Assembly: GCA_946478645.1 (NCBI GenBank)
Contig: CAMLCW010000140.1
Coordinates: forward strand, 1 to 12,273
DNA: 12,273 bases
From: an uncultured Variovorax sp.
GTDB taxonomy: Bacteria; Pseudomonadota; Gammaproteobacteria; Burkholderiales; Burkholderiaceae
Reading direction: 5' to 3'
In this document: piece after piece, positions 7,159-12,273 of the stretch
Numbering within the stretch: position 1 is the first letter of the stretch
Layout: every line of letters starts with the position of its first letter
Program-made: the position numbers and the translations under genes
The notes under the pieces: generated by a model
Seen by the model: the letters and a program-made list of their open reading frames with translations, nothing else
The model's database searches: none
What the model was told of the DNA's origin: nothing

Positions 7159-8280
7159 TCAGGTCGAGCCCCAGACCTCTTCGGCGGTCTCCACCACGAG
7201 CCGCAGCTTGGCGCGCTGCGCTTCCACGGCGATGTTGTTGCCGTGCACGGTGCTCGAGAAGCCGCACTGCGGCGACAGCGCGAGCTGCTCGAGCGGCGCG
7301 TACTTGGCGGCGTCCTCGATGCGGCGCTTGAGCTCGTCCTTGTCCTCCATCTCGCCGAACTTGGTGGTCACGAGGCCCAGCACCACGGTCTTGCCCTTGG
7401 GCAGGAAGCGCAGCGGCTTGAAGTCGCCCGAGCGGGCATCGTCGTATTCCATGAAGTAGGCGTCGAGGTCCATCTCCTTCAGCAACGCTTCGGCCACGGG
7501 CTCGTAGTTGCCGGCTGCCGCGTGCGTGCTCTTGAAGTTGCCGCGGCACAGGTGCATGGCCAGCAGCATGCCCGGCGGCTTCTGCGCCACCACCTTGTTG
7601 ATGAAGGCCGCATAGCGGTGCGGCAGTTCATTGGGATCGTCGCCGCGCTTGCGCGCTGCTTCGCGCATGTGCTCGTCGCAGAGGTACGCCAGGTTGGTGT
7701 CGTCCATCTGCACATAGGTGCAGCCGGCCGCGGCCAGCGAGCGCAGCTCGTCGCCATAGGCCTTCGCCACGTCGTCGTAGAAGGTGGGGTCGAGCTCGGG
7801 ATAGGCTTCCTTGCTGATGCCCGCGCGGCCACCGCGGAAGTGCAGCATGGTCGGCGAGGGAATGGTCACCTTCGGCGTGCGGCCGGCCGACACCTGGCTT
7901 TTGAGGTACTGGAAATCGGCAAGCTGGATGTCCTTGACGTGGCGCACTTTGTCGATGACGCGCATCGCGGGCGGCGCGAGCTCTTCGGTGCCGTCGGGCT
8001 TGCGGATCGTCACCGGGATGTCGGTCTTCACGCCGCCGAGCTGGTCGAGGAAGTCGATGTGGAAATAGGTGCGGCGGAACTCGCCGTCGGTGATGCTCTT
8101 GAGGCCGATGTCCTCCTGGAACTTCACGATCTCGGTGATGGCCTTGTCTTCGACCTTGCGCAGTTCCTCGGGCGTGATCTGGCCCTTGGCTTTCTGCTCG
8201 CGCGCTTCGAGCAGGTAGCGGGGGCGCAGGAAGCTGCCGACGTGGTCGTAGCGGGCGGGCAGGGTGGCGTGCTGGGACAT
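7159..8280 (-). CDS. MetE C-terminal-like zinc methyltransferase (YxjG/YxjH type)
   Basis: The 373-residue protein corresponds to only the catalytic C-terminal half of cobalamin-independent methionine synthase. The fold markers are DHVGSFLRP near the start, ITDGEFRR (63-70), QMDDTNLA (191-198) and the four expected zinc ligands: H243 and C245 in MHLCRGN, E278 in YFMEYDD, and C339 in SPQCGFSS. Such short proteins are usually annotated as 5-methyltetrahydropteroyltriglutamate-homocysteine methyltransferase-like. The related epoxyalkane:coenzyme M transferases share the fold and zinc site, so the thiol acceptor and methyl donor are not certain. The ATG at 8280 has a GGAGA ribosome site (plus positions 8285-8289); the 18-codon upstream extension lacks family sequence. 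It is first in a likely operon with GST and PLD genes, and divergent from a Rieske demethylase-type operon. Confidence 0.85.
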   Translation of the reverse strand: MSQHATLPARYDHVGSFLRPRYLLEAREQKAKGQITPEELRKVEDKAITEIVKFQEDIGLKSITDGEFRRTYFHIDFLDQLGGVKTDIPVTIRKPDGTEELAPPAMRVIDKVRHVKDIQLADFQYLKSQVSAGRTPKVTIPSPTMLHFRGGRAGISKEAYPELDPTFYDDVAKAYGDELRSLAAAGCTYVQMDDTNLAYLCDEHMREAARKRGDDPNELPHRYAAFINKVVAQKPPGMLLAMHLCRGNFKSTHAAAGNYEPVAEALLKEMDLDAYFMEYDDARSGDFKPLRFLPKGKTVVLGLVTTKFGEMEDKDELKRRIEDAAKYAPLEQLALSPQCGFSSTVHGNNIAVEAQRAKLRLVVETAEEVWGST

Positions 8281-8339
8281 GGGTTCTCCGTCGTGGCTGA
8301 AAAACGAATCACATCCTATCGCCTGGTCAGACAAAGCCG

Positions 8340-8349
8340 ATGTATACAG
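8340..8349 (+). promoter_or_regulatory. putative GntR operator, copy 1 (TGTATACA palindrome)
   Basis: The sequence ATGTATACAG contains the perfect 8-bp palindrome TGTATACA (8341-8348). It is the exact reverse complement of the second copy at 8405-8414 and lies on the methyltransferase side of the divergent region. FCD-type GntR regulators commonly bind short palindromes with GT/AC half-sites, and one is encoded in the adjacent operon, so it is the most likely ligand. Binding is inferred. Confidence 0.6.
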
Positions 8350-8404
8350 TGATGTCAGTGTTTACCCTTGATTTGGCCTCAAAAGATTGGAAATTTTCGG
8401 CGAG

Positions 8405-8414
8405 CTGTATACAT
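8405..8414 (-). promoter_or_regulatory. putative GntR operator, copy 2 (TGTATACA palindrome)
   Basis: On the plus strand this reads CTGTATACAT, the reverse complement of copy 1, with the palindrome at 8406-8413. Its centre is 65 bp from that of copy 1, roughly six helical turns, so both sites would face nearly the same side of the DNA. It lies only 10 bp before the Rieske start codon. A bound protein would block transcription or translation initiation, which fits a repressor. Confidence 0.6.
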
Positions 8415-8423
8415 TGGGTATCC

Positions 8424-9533
8424 ATGAACACGCCCCCATCTGCTTTCCCGCTGAACGCTTGGTATGCCGCCGCGTACGACGTCGAGGTGCGCCACGCGCT
8501 GCTTTCGCGCACCGTCTGCAACGAGAAGATCGTGCTGTTCCGCCGTACTGATGGCCAGGTCGCCGCGCTCGAGGACGCCTGCTGGCACCGGCTGCTGCCG
8601 TTGTCGATGGGGCGGCTTGAAGGCGACGAGCTGGTCTGCGGCTACCACGGCCTGGTCTACAACAGCCAGGGCCGCTGCACCCACATGCCGAGCCAGGAGA
8701 CGCTCAACCCTTCGGCCTGCGTGCGCAGCTTCCCGGTGGTCGAGAAGCACCGCTTCGTCTGGATCTGGCCCGGCGACCCGGCCAAGGCCGATCCGGCGCT
8801 GGTACCCGACATGCACTGGAACGACGACCCGGCCTGGGCCGGCGACGGCAAGATGATCCGCGTGGCCTGCGACTACCGGCTGGTGGTCGACAACCTCATG
8901 GACCTCACGCACGAGACCTTCGTGCATGGCTCGTCGATCGGCAACCGCGAAGTGGCCGAGGCGCCGTTCGTGGCGACGCATGGCGACCGCTCGGCCACGG
9001 TCACGCGCTGGATGGAGAACATCGAGGCGCCGCCTTTCTGGGGCGGCCAGATCCGCCATGCGCGCGGCTACACGGGCAAGGTCGACCGCTGGCAGATCAT
9101 CCGCTTCGAGGCGCCGTGCACCGTCAACATCGACGTCGGCGTGGCCGAGGCCGGCAGCGGCGCGGTGCCGAAGAACGGGCTGCCCGGCGACCGCAGCAAG
9201 GGCGTGAACGGCTACGTGCTCAACACCATCACGCCCGAGACCGACACCACCTGCCTCTACTTCTGGGCCTTCGCGCGCAACTACTGCCTCGGTGAGCAGC
9301 GGCTCACGCACGAGCTGCGCGAAGGCGTGGCCGGCATCTTCCGCGAGGACGAGATCGTGCTCGAGGCGCAGCAGAAGGCGATCGACGCGCGGCCCGGGCA
9401 CCAGTTCTACAACCTCAACATCGATGCCGGTTCGATGTGGGCGCGCCGGCTGATCGACCGCATGGTCGAGAAGGAGCGCCCCGCGCGCGCGGCGATCCCG
9501 ATCCGCCCGGTCGACGAACGGAAGGCCGCATGA
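8424..9533 (+). CDS. Rieske oxygenase alpha subunit, vanillate O-demethylase (VanA)-like
   Basis: A 369-residue Rieske non-haem iron oxygenase. The Rieske [2Fe-2S] ligands are C53 and H55 (DACWHR) and C72 and H75 (CGYHG). The mononuclear iron site is in [13 protein letters not shown], with H163 and H168, the bridging aspartate D160, and probable third ligand D309 in FREDEIVLE. The spacing closely follows VanA and dicamba monooxygenase, which oxidatively remove a methyl group from an aromatic methoxy substrate and release formaldehyde. Related ring-modifying reactions are also known, so the substrate is open. The ATG at 8424 is chosen because [12 protein letters not shown] is the usual family N-terminus; an earlier in-frame ATG at 8340 would translate through both operator palindromes. 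The ribosome site is weak. It overlaps the GntR gene by four bases; its reductase lies two genes on. Confidence 0.9.
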   Translation: MNTPPSAFPLNAWYAAAYDVEVRHALLSRTVCNEKIVLFRRTDGQVAALEDACWHRLLPLSMGRLEGDELVCGYHGLVYNSQGRCTHMPSQETLNPSACVRSFPVVEKHRFVWIWPGDPAKADPALVPDMHWNDDPAWAGDGKMIRVACDYRLVVDNLMDLTHETFVHGSSIGNREVAEAPFVATHGDRSATVTRWMENIEAPPFWGGQIRHARGYTGKVDRWQIIRFEAPCTVNIDVGVAEAGSGAVPKNGLPGDRSKGVNGYVLNTITPETDTTCLYFWAFARNYCLGEQRLTHELREGVAGIFREDEIVLEAQQKAIDARPGHQFYNLNIDAGSMWARRLIDRMVEKERPARAAIPIRPVDERKAA

Positions 9534-10309
9534 AGGTCTCGGCCATCGCGCCCGTCGCCGAGCCCGGCGACAGCGGCAGTTCGCAAGCCGTGAAGGCGCA
9601 GCTGCGGCTGCGCGAGATGATCCTCGCGGGCGAGCTGCCGGGCGGCGCGCGCATCGCCGAGGTGGCGGTCGCCGAGCAGCTCGGCGTCTCGCGCACGCCG
9701 GTGCGCAGCGCGCTCATGCGGCTCGAGCAGGAAGGCCTGCTCGAGGCGCTGCCGAACGGCGGCTATGCGGTGCGCACGTTTTCCGAGCGCGACGTGGCCG
9801 ACGCCATCGAGCTGCGCGGCACGCTCGAAGGACTGGTCGCGCGGCTTGCGGCCGAGCGCGGCGCGGCGCCCGTGGTGCTGCGCGAGGCGCAGGCCTGCCT
9901 CGATCGCATCGACGAGCTGCTGCGCGAGCCTGCGCTCGACGACGCGGCCTTCTCGCGCTACGTGACGCACAACGAGAAGTTCCATGCGCTGCTTTGCGAG
10001 ATGGCCGCGAGCCCGGTGATCGCGCAGCAGCTCGACCGCGTGGTCAACCTGCCGTTCGCATCGCCTTCGGGTTTCGTGATCGTGCAGGCCAATTCGCCCG
10101 CCGCGCGCGACATGCTCGTGATCGCGCAAGACCAGCACCGGCAGGTGCTCGATGCGATCGAGTCCGGCGAGGGCTCGCGCGCCGAGGCGCTGATGCGCGA
10201 GCACAGCCGCATCGCCCGGCGCAACCTGCGCGAGGCGCTGCACGGCACGCACGGCGCGGCGCAGCGACCGCTGCCCGGCGTGCAGCTGATCCGCCGGCGC
10301 GGAACATGA
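9530..10309 (+). CDS. GntR-family transcriptional regulator, FCD subfamily (VanR-like)
   Basis: The 259-residue protein has an N-terminal GntR winged helix-turn-helix (about 20-85) with [20 protein letters not shown] followed by [19 protein letters not shown]. The C-terminal all-helical FCD ligand domain spans about 90-238. Likely metal ligands are N148 and H152 (HNEKFH), H203 (QDQH) and H225 (REHS), the usual FCD set. FCD regulators normally repress catabolic operons until a carboxylate effector binds. The ATG overlaps the Rieske stop (ATGA, 9530-9533) and GGAAGG at 9520-9525 provides a ribosome site, so it is translated with the oxygenase. The two TGTATACA palindromes upstream of the operon are its probable operators, giving autoregulation. 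The effector is probably an aromatic acid (inference). Confidence 0.9.
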   Translation: MKVSAIAPVAEPGDSGSSQAVKAQLRLREMILAGELPGGARIAEVAVAEQLGVSRTPVRSALMRLEQEGLLEALPNGGYAVRTFSERDVADAIELRGTLEGLVARLAAERGAAPVVLREAQACLDRIDELLREPALDDAAFSRYVTHNEKFHALLCEMAASPVIAQQLDRVVNLPFASPSGFVIVQANSPAARDMLVIAQDQHRQVLDAIESGEGSRAEALMREHSRIARRNLREALHGTHGAAQRPLPGVQLIRRRGT

Positions 10310-10310
10310 A

Positions 10311-10407
10311 GCTCACCCCCAGTCTTCGCGCACTTCGTGTCGCTTCGCCAACCCCCTTCCAGGGGGCGACACCAGCGGCCCGGCAAAGCCGGTTCCGCGG
10401 TGTCCCC
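10311..10407. repeat. dispersed intergenic palindromic repeat, Comamonadaceae type
   Basis: This stretch resembles a short repeat I recall from many Variovorax and related intergenic regions, with segments such as CGCACTTCGTGTCGCTTCGC and GCGGCCCGGCAAAGCCGG. That memory is not verified by search. It contains a long stem-loop at 10369-10403: ACACC with GGTGT, GCGG with CCGC, then CCGGC-AAA-GCCGG, with one bulged A and a small internal loop. A second small stem, CCCCC and GGGGG, lies at about 10352-10366. It begins directly after the GntR stop and separates that gene from the reductase. Confidence 0.6.
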
Positions 10408-10481
10408 CGCCTGGATCGCGATGAGCTCGTGCGGCACGGGTCATCTGTCCGCATGACGGTAAACCGAAAAGAAAACTCCCG

Positions 10482-11471
10482 ATGAAAAGCGATCTTCAAT
10501 GGATGCAGGCGCAGGTGGTGGCGCTGCGCGATGTGACGCCCACGGTGCGCGAATTCGAACTCCGCACCGATGCCGGCACGGCCGTCAACTGGGAGCCCGG
10601 CGCGCACCTGCAGGTGCAGGTGATGACGGCGCAGGGCCGGCTGCAGACCCGCTCCTATTCGCTCGTGGGAGAGGGCGGCGGCGACTCGGTCTGGCGCATC
10701 GCCGTCAAGCGGCTCGACGACGGCCGCGGCGGCTCGCTCGCGATGTGGCGCCTGGCCGTGGGCGACCGGCTGCAGGTGAGCACGCCGCAGAACCACTTTC
10801 CGCTCGACACCCGCGCGCCCGGCTACCTGCTGGTGGCGGGCGGCATCGGCATCACGCCGCTGGTGCTGATGGCCGAGCGGCTGGCCGCGGTGGCGCGCAG
10901 CACCGGCGTGCCGCTCACCATGCTGTACGGCGCCCGGCATGCGGGCGAGTTCGCATACGGCGAGCGGCTGCGCGAGGCGCTCGGCGACGCGCTGGTGCTG
11001 CATGAAGGCGCTGCGCCGATCGACTTCGCGCGCGCCATCGCCGCGCTGCCGACCGGCGGACAGCTCTACACCTGCGGCCCGGTGCCGATGCTCGAAGCCG
11101 TGAAGCGTGCCTGGCAGGCCGCGGGCCGCGCGCCGGCCGACCTGCGCTTCGAAACCTTCGGCAGCAGCGGCCGGCTGGCCGCGCAGGCCTTCGAGGTGCG
11201 CGTGCCGCGGCACGACCTGGCGATCACCGTGGCGCCCGACTGCACGCTGCTCGAGGCGCTCGAGGCGGCCGGCGTCGAGACGCTCTCGGACTGCAGGCGC
11301 GGCGAGTGCGGGCTGTGCGCGATGGACGTGCTGGCGGTGGACGGCGAGGTCGACCACCGCGACGTGTTCCTGAGCGAGCACGAGAAGCAGGCCACGACGC
11401 GGATCTGCGCCTGCGTCTCGCGGGCGGTCGGCTCGATCACGCTCGACTCCTCGTACCGGCCCGACTGCTGA
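10482..11471 (+). CDS. ferredoxin-NAD reductase component of the Rieske oxygenase (VanB-like)
   Basis: A 329-residue reductase of the phthalate dioxygenase reductase class, with three modules in order. The flavin-binding domain (about 8-105) has the signature RSYS at 57-60. The NAD-binding domain (about 112-225) has GGIGITPL at 120-127 and CGP at 198-200. A plant-type [2Fe-2S] ferredoxin domain (about 235-329) has ligands C271, C276, C279 (DCRRGECGLC) and C309. It would pass electrons from NADH through flavin and the cluster to the Rieske oxygenase encoded two genes upstream, as VanB does for VanA. It is separated from the GntR gene by 172 bp holding a repeat. The ribosome site is weak; a ten-codon reading frame (10453-10485) ends in an ATGA overlap with this start. 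FMN rather than FAD is expected from the class. Confidence 0.9.
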   Translation: MKSDLQWMQAQVVALRDVTPTVREFELRTDAGTAVNWEPGAHLQVQVMTAQGRLQTRSYSLVGEGGGDSVWRIAVKRLDDGRGGSLAMWRLAVGDRLQVSTPQNHFPLDTRAPGYLLVAGGIGITPLVLMAERLAAVARSTGVPLTMLYGARHAGEFAYGERLREALGDALVLHEGAAPIDFARAIAALPTGGQLYTCGPVPMLEAVKRAWQAAGRAPADLRFETFGSSGRLAAQAFEVRVPRHDLAITVAPDCTLLEALEAAGVETLSDCRRGECGLCAMDVLAVDGEVDHRDVFLSEHEKQATTRICACVSRAVGSITLDSSYRPDC

Positions 11472-11486
11472 GCGGCACTGCGGAGC

Positions 11487-11513
11487 CCGGTTGCGCGATG
11501 ATCGCGCAGCCGG
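11487..11513 (+). terminator. probable transcription terminator after the reductase gene
   Basis: A 12-bp stem, CCGGTTGCGCGA paired with TCGCGCAGCCGG, with a TGA loop at 11499-11501 and one G-U pair, starts 15 bp after the reductase stop. It is very stable. The following bases TTCGTT are only moderately T-rich, so termination may be partial. It separates the Rieske/reductase genes from the transporter gene that follows. Confidence 0.6.
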
Positions 11514-11634
11514 TTCGTTCATCGCGCACAAAGCAGCCGGCGGTGCGGCGCCTAGGTGAATGCCTGCTCCGCGATCTGTTGCAAAGTGCACAAAATAGCG
11601 CGATTTTCGCCATCTCGTCTCTCGAAGGAAACCC
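11514..11634 (+). promoter_or_regulatory. leader and probable promoter region of the substrate-binding protein gene
   Basis: About 120 bp between the hairpin and the next start. An AT-richer part around 11578-11606 includes CAAAAT (11591-11596), four of six matches to a -10 box, without a convincing -35. A strong ribosome binding site, GAAGGAA (11624-11630), precedes the ATG at 11635. ATCGCGCA occurs twice, at 11501 and 11521, the first inside the terminator stem. Confidence 0.4.
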
Positions 11635-12273
11635 ATGAAAAGACGCCACATCCTCCAGACCGCGGCCCTGACGGCGCTCGCGTTTTCCATGTCGCTCGCA
11701 ACCGCGCAAGGCAATACCTTCAAGATCGGGCTGATCCTGCCCATGACCGGGCAGCAGGCCTCCACCGGCCGCCAGATCGAGGCCGCGGCGCGACTCTACA
11801 TGGCCCAGCATGGCGACACCGTCGCGGGCAAGAAGATCGAACTCATCGTCAAGGACGACGTGGCCACGCCCGACGTGACCAAGCGCCTGGCGCAGGAGCT
11901 CATCGTCAACGACAAGGTGAACGTGATCGCGGGCTTCGGCGTGACGCCGGCCGCGCTCGCGGCCGCGCCGCTCGCCACCCAGTCGAAGACGCCGCAGGTG
12001 GTGATGGCCGCCGCCACGTCGAGCATCACCGAAGCGTCGCCGTACGTCGTGCGCACCAGCTTCACGCTGCCGCAGGTGTCGGTCGCGATGGGCGACTGGG
12101 CGCCGAAGAACGGCGTGAAGACGGTGGTCACGCTGGTGGCCGACTACGGTCCCGGCAACGACGCCGAGAAGTTCTTCACCGAGCGCTTCCAGCTCAACGG
12201 CGGCAAGGTGATCGAGAAGCTGCGCGTGCCGCTGCGCAACCCCGACTTCGCGCCGTTCCTGCAGAAGGTGCGC
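11635..12273 (+). CDS. ABC transporter substrate-binding protein, LivJ/branched-chain amino acid type (partial, 5' part)
   Basis: The first 213 codons are present and the gene runs off the window still in frame. Residues 1-24 form a Sec signal peptide (MKRRH, hydrophobic core, SLATAQ with likely cleavage after ATA). The mature part starts TFKIGLILPMTGQQASTG, the hallmark of Peripla_BP_6 proteins, and continues with IELIVKDDVATPDVTKRLAQ, VIAGFGVTPAALAAAP and VTLVADYGPGND, all typical of the first lobe and hinge. It is a periplasmic binding protein for an ABC importer. In burkholderial catabolic clusters this class often binds aromatic acids instead of amino acids, and its place after the Rieske genes suggests it captures the same substrate; that is inference. 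The permease and ATPase genes would be expected further downstream. The AAGGA ribosome site is well placed. Confidence 0.9.
   Translation, partial: MKRRHILQTAALTALAFSMSLATAQGNTFKIGLILPMTGQQASTGRQIEAAARLYMAQHGDTVAGKKIELIVKDDVATPDVTKRLAQELIVNDKVNVIAGFGVTPAALAAAPLATQSKTPQVVMAAATSSITEASPYVVRTSFTLPQVSVAMGDWAPKNGVKTVVTLVADYGPGNDAEKFFTERFQLNGGKVIEKLRVPLRNPDFAPFLQKVR

Larger units (their letters stand above)
8281..8423. promoter_or_regulatory. divergent regulatory region between the methyltransferase and Rieske operons
   Basis: This 143-bp region is markedly more AT-rich than the genes around it and must contain promoters for both operons. It holds two TGTATACA palindromes described separately. For the plus strand, TTGATT (8368-8373) with a 17-bp spacer to AAATTT (8391-8396) is a weak sigma70 candidate. 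The TATACA inside the second palindrome (8408-8413) could instead act as a -10 box, but it has no good -35. No clear minus-strand promoter stands out, although TATACA also occurs on that strand inside the first palindrome. Confidence 0.55.

Noticed and set aside
7120..8352. Long open frame on the plus strand antisense to the methyltransferase-like gene
   Set aside because: The His/Val/Gly/Ala-rich product has no recognisable motif and mirrors a well-supported family protein with intact zinc ligands on the other strand; it is a GC-driven shadow.
8340..8423. Upstream in-frame start for the Rieske gene at 8340
   Set aside because: It would translate through both operator palindromes and add 28 residues unlike the family; the N-terminus after 8424 matches homologs.
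8379..9401. Minus-strand frame opposite the Rieske oxygenase
   Set aside because: Composition typical of antisense GC-rich coding sequence; the plus strand has complete Rieske and iron-site motifs.
1..12273. tRNA, rRNA, CRISPR array, insertion sequence or prophage genes
   Set aside because: No regularly spaced repeats, transposase or integrase motifs, or tRNA-like cloverleaf sequences were recognised.

Overview
The window is about 12.3 kb of very GC-rich, densely packed bacterial DNA. Codon use, gene types and a Comamonadaceae-style intergenic repeat at about 10311-10407 suggest a burkholderial soil bacterium, most likely Variovorax or a close relative. That assignment is inference from pattern memory, with no database search. 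I found no RNA genes, CRISPR array, transposase or integrase.

Left part (1-5073). The window opens with the last 39 codons of an aldehyde dehydrogenase resembling alpha-ketoglutaric semialdehyde dehydrogenase. An MFS transporter on the minus strand converges on it. The transporter is divergent from a LysR regulator, probably its own. Next comes a minus-strand osmoprotectant (glycine betaine/choline type) transporter in which the periplasmic binding protein and the permease are one polypeptide. No ATPase gene is visible beside it. Divergent from that gene is a ROK-family sugar-kinase-like protein whose conserved motifs appear in circularly permuted order. This is the most unusual protein in the window.

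Central part (5051-8280, minus strand). Three tightly spaced genes probably form one operon: a short, MetE-C-terminal-like zinc methyltransferase, a glutathione S-transferase, and a two-HKD phospholipase D/cardiolipin synthase.

Right part (8424-12273, plus strand). This is an aromatic O-demethylase-type catabolic cluster: a VanA-like Rieske oxygenase, an FCD-type GntR regulator translationally coupled to it (ATGA overlap), a VanB-like flavin/2Fe-2S reductase, and the start of a LivJ-type ABC substrate-binding protein that may import the substrate. A dispersed repeat sits between the regulator and the reductase.

The 143-bp region between the central and right operons carries two copies of the palindrome TGTATACA, embedded in a 10-bp inverted repeat 65 bp apart. 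They look like operators for the GntR protein. This suggests the Rieske operon and the methyltransferase/GST/PLD operon are controlled together. All three convergent gene pairs in the window overlap at their 3' ends (by 16, 137 and 23 bp).
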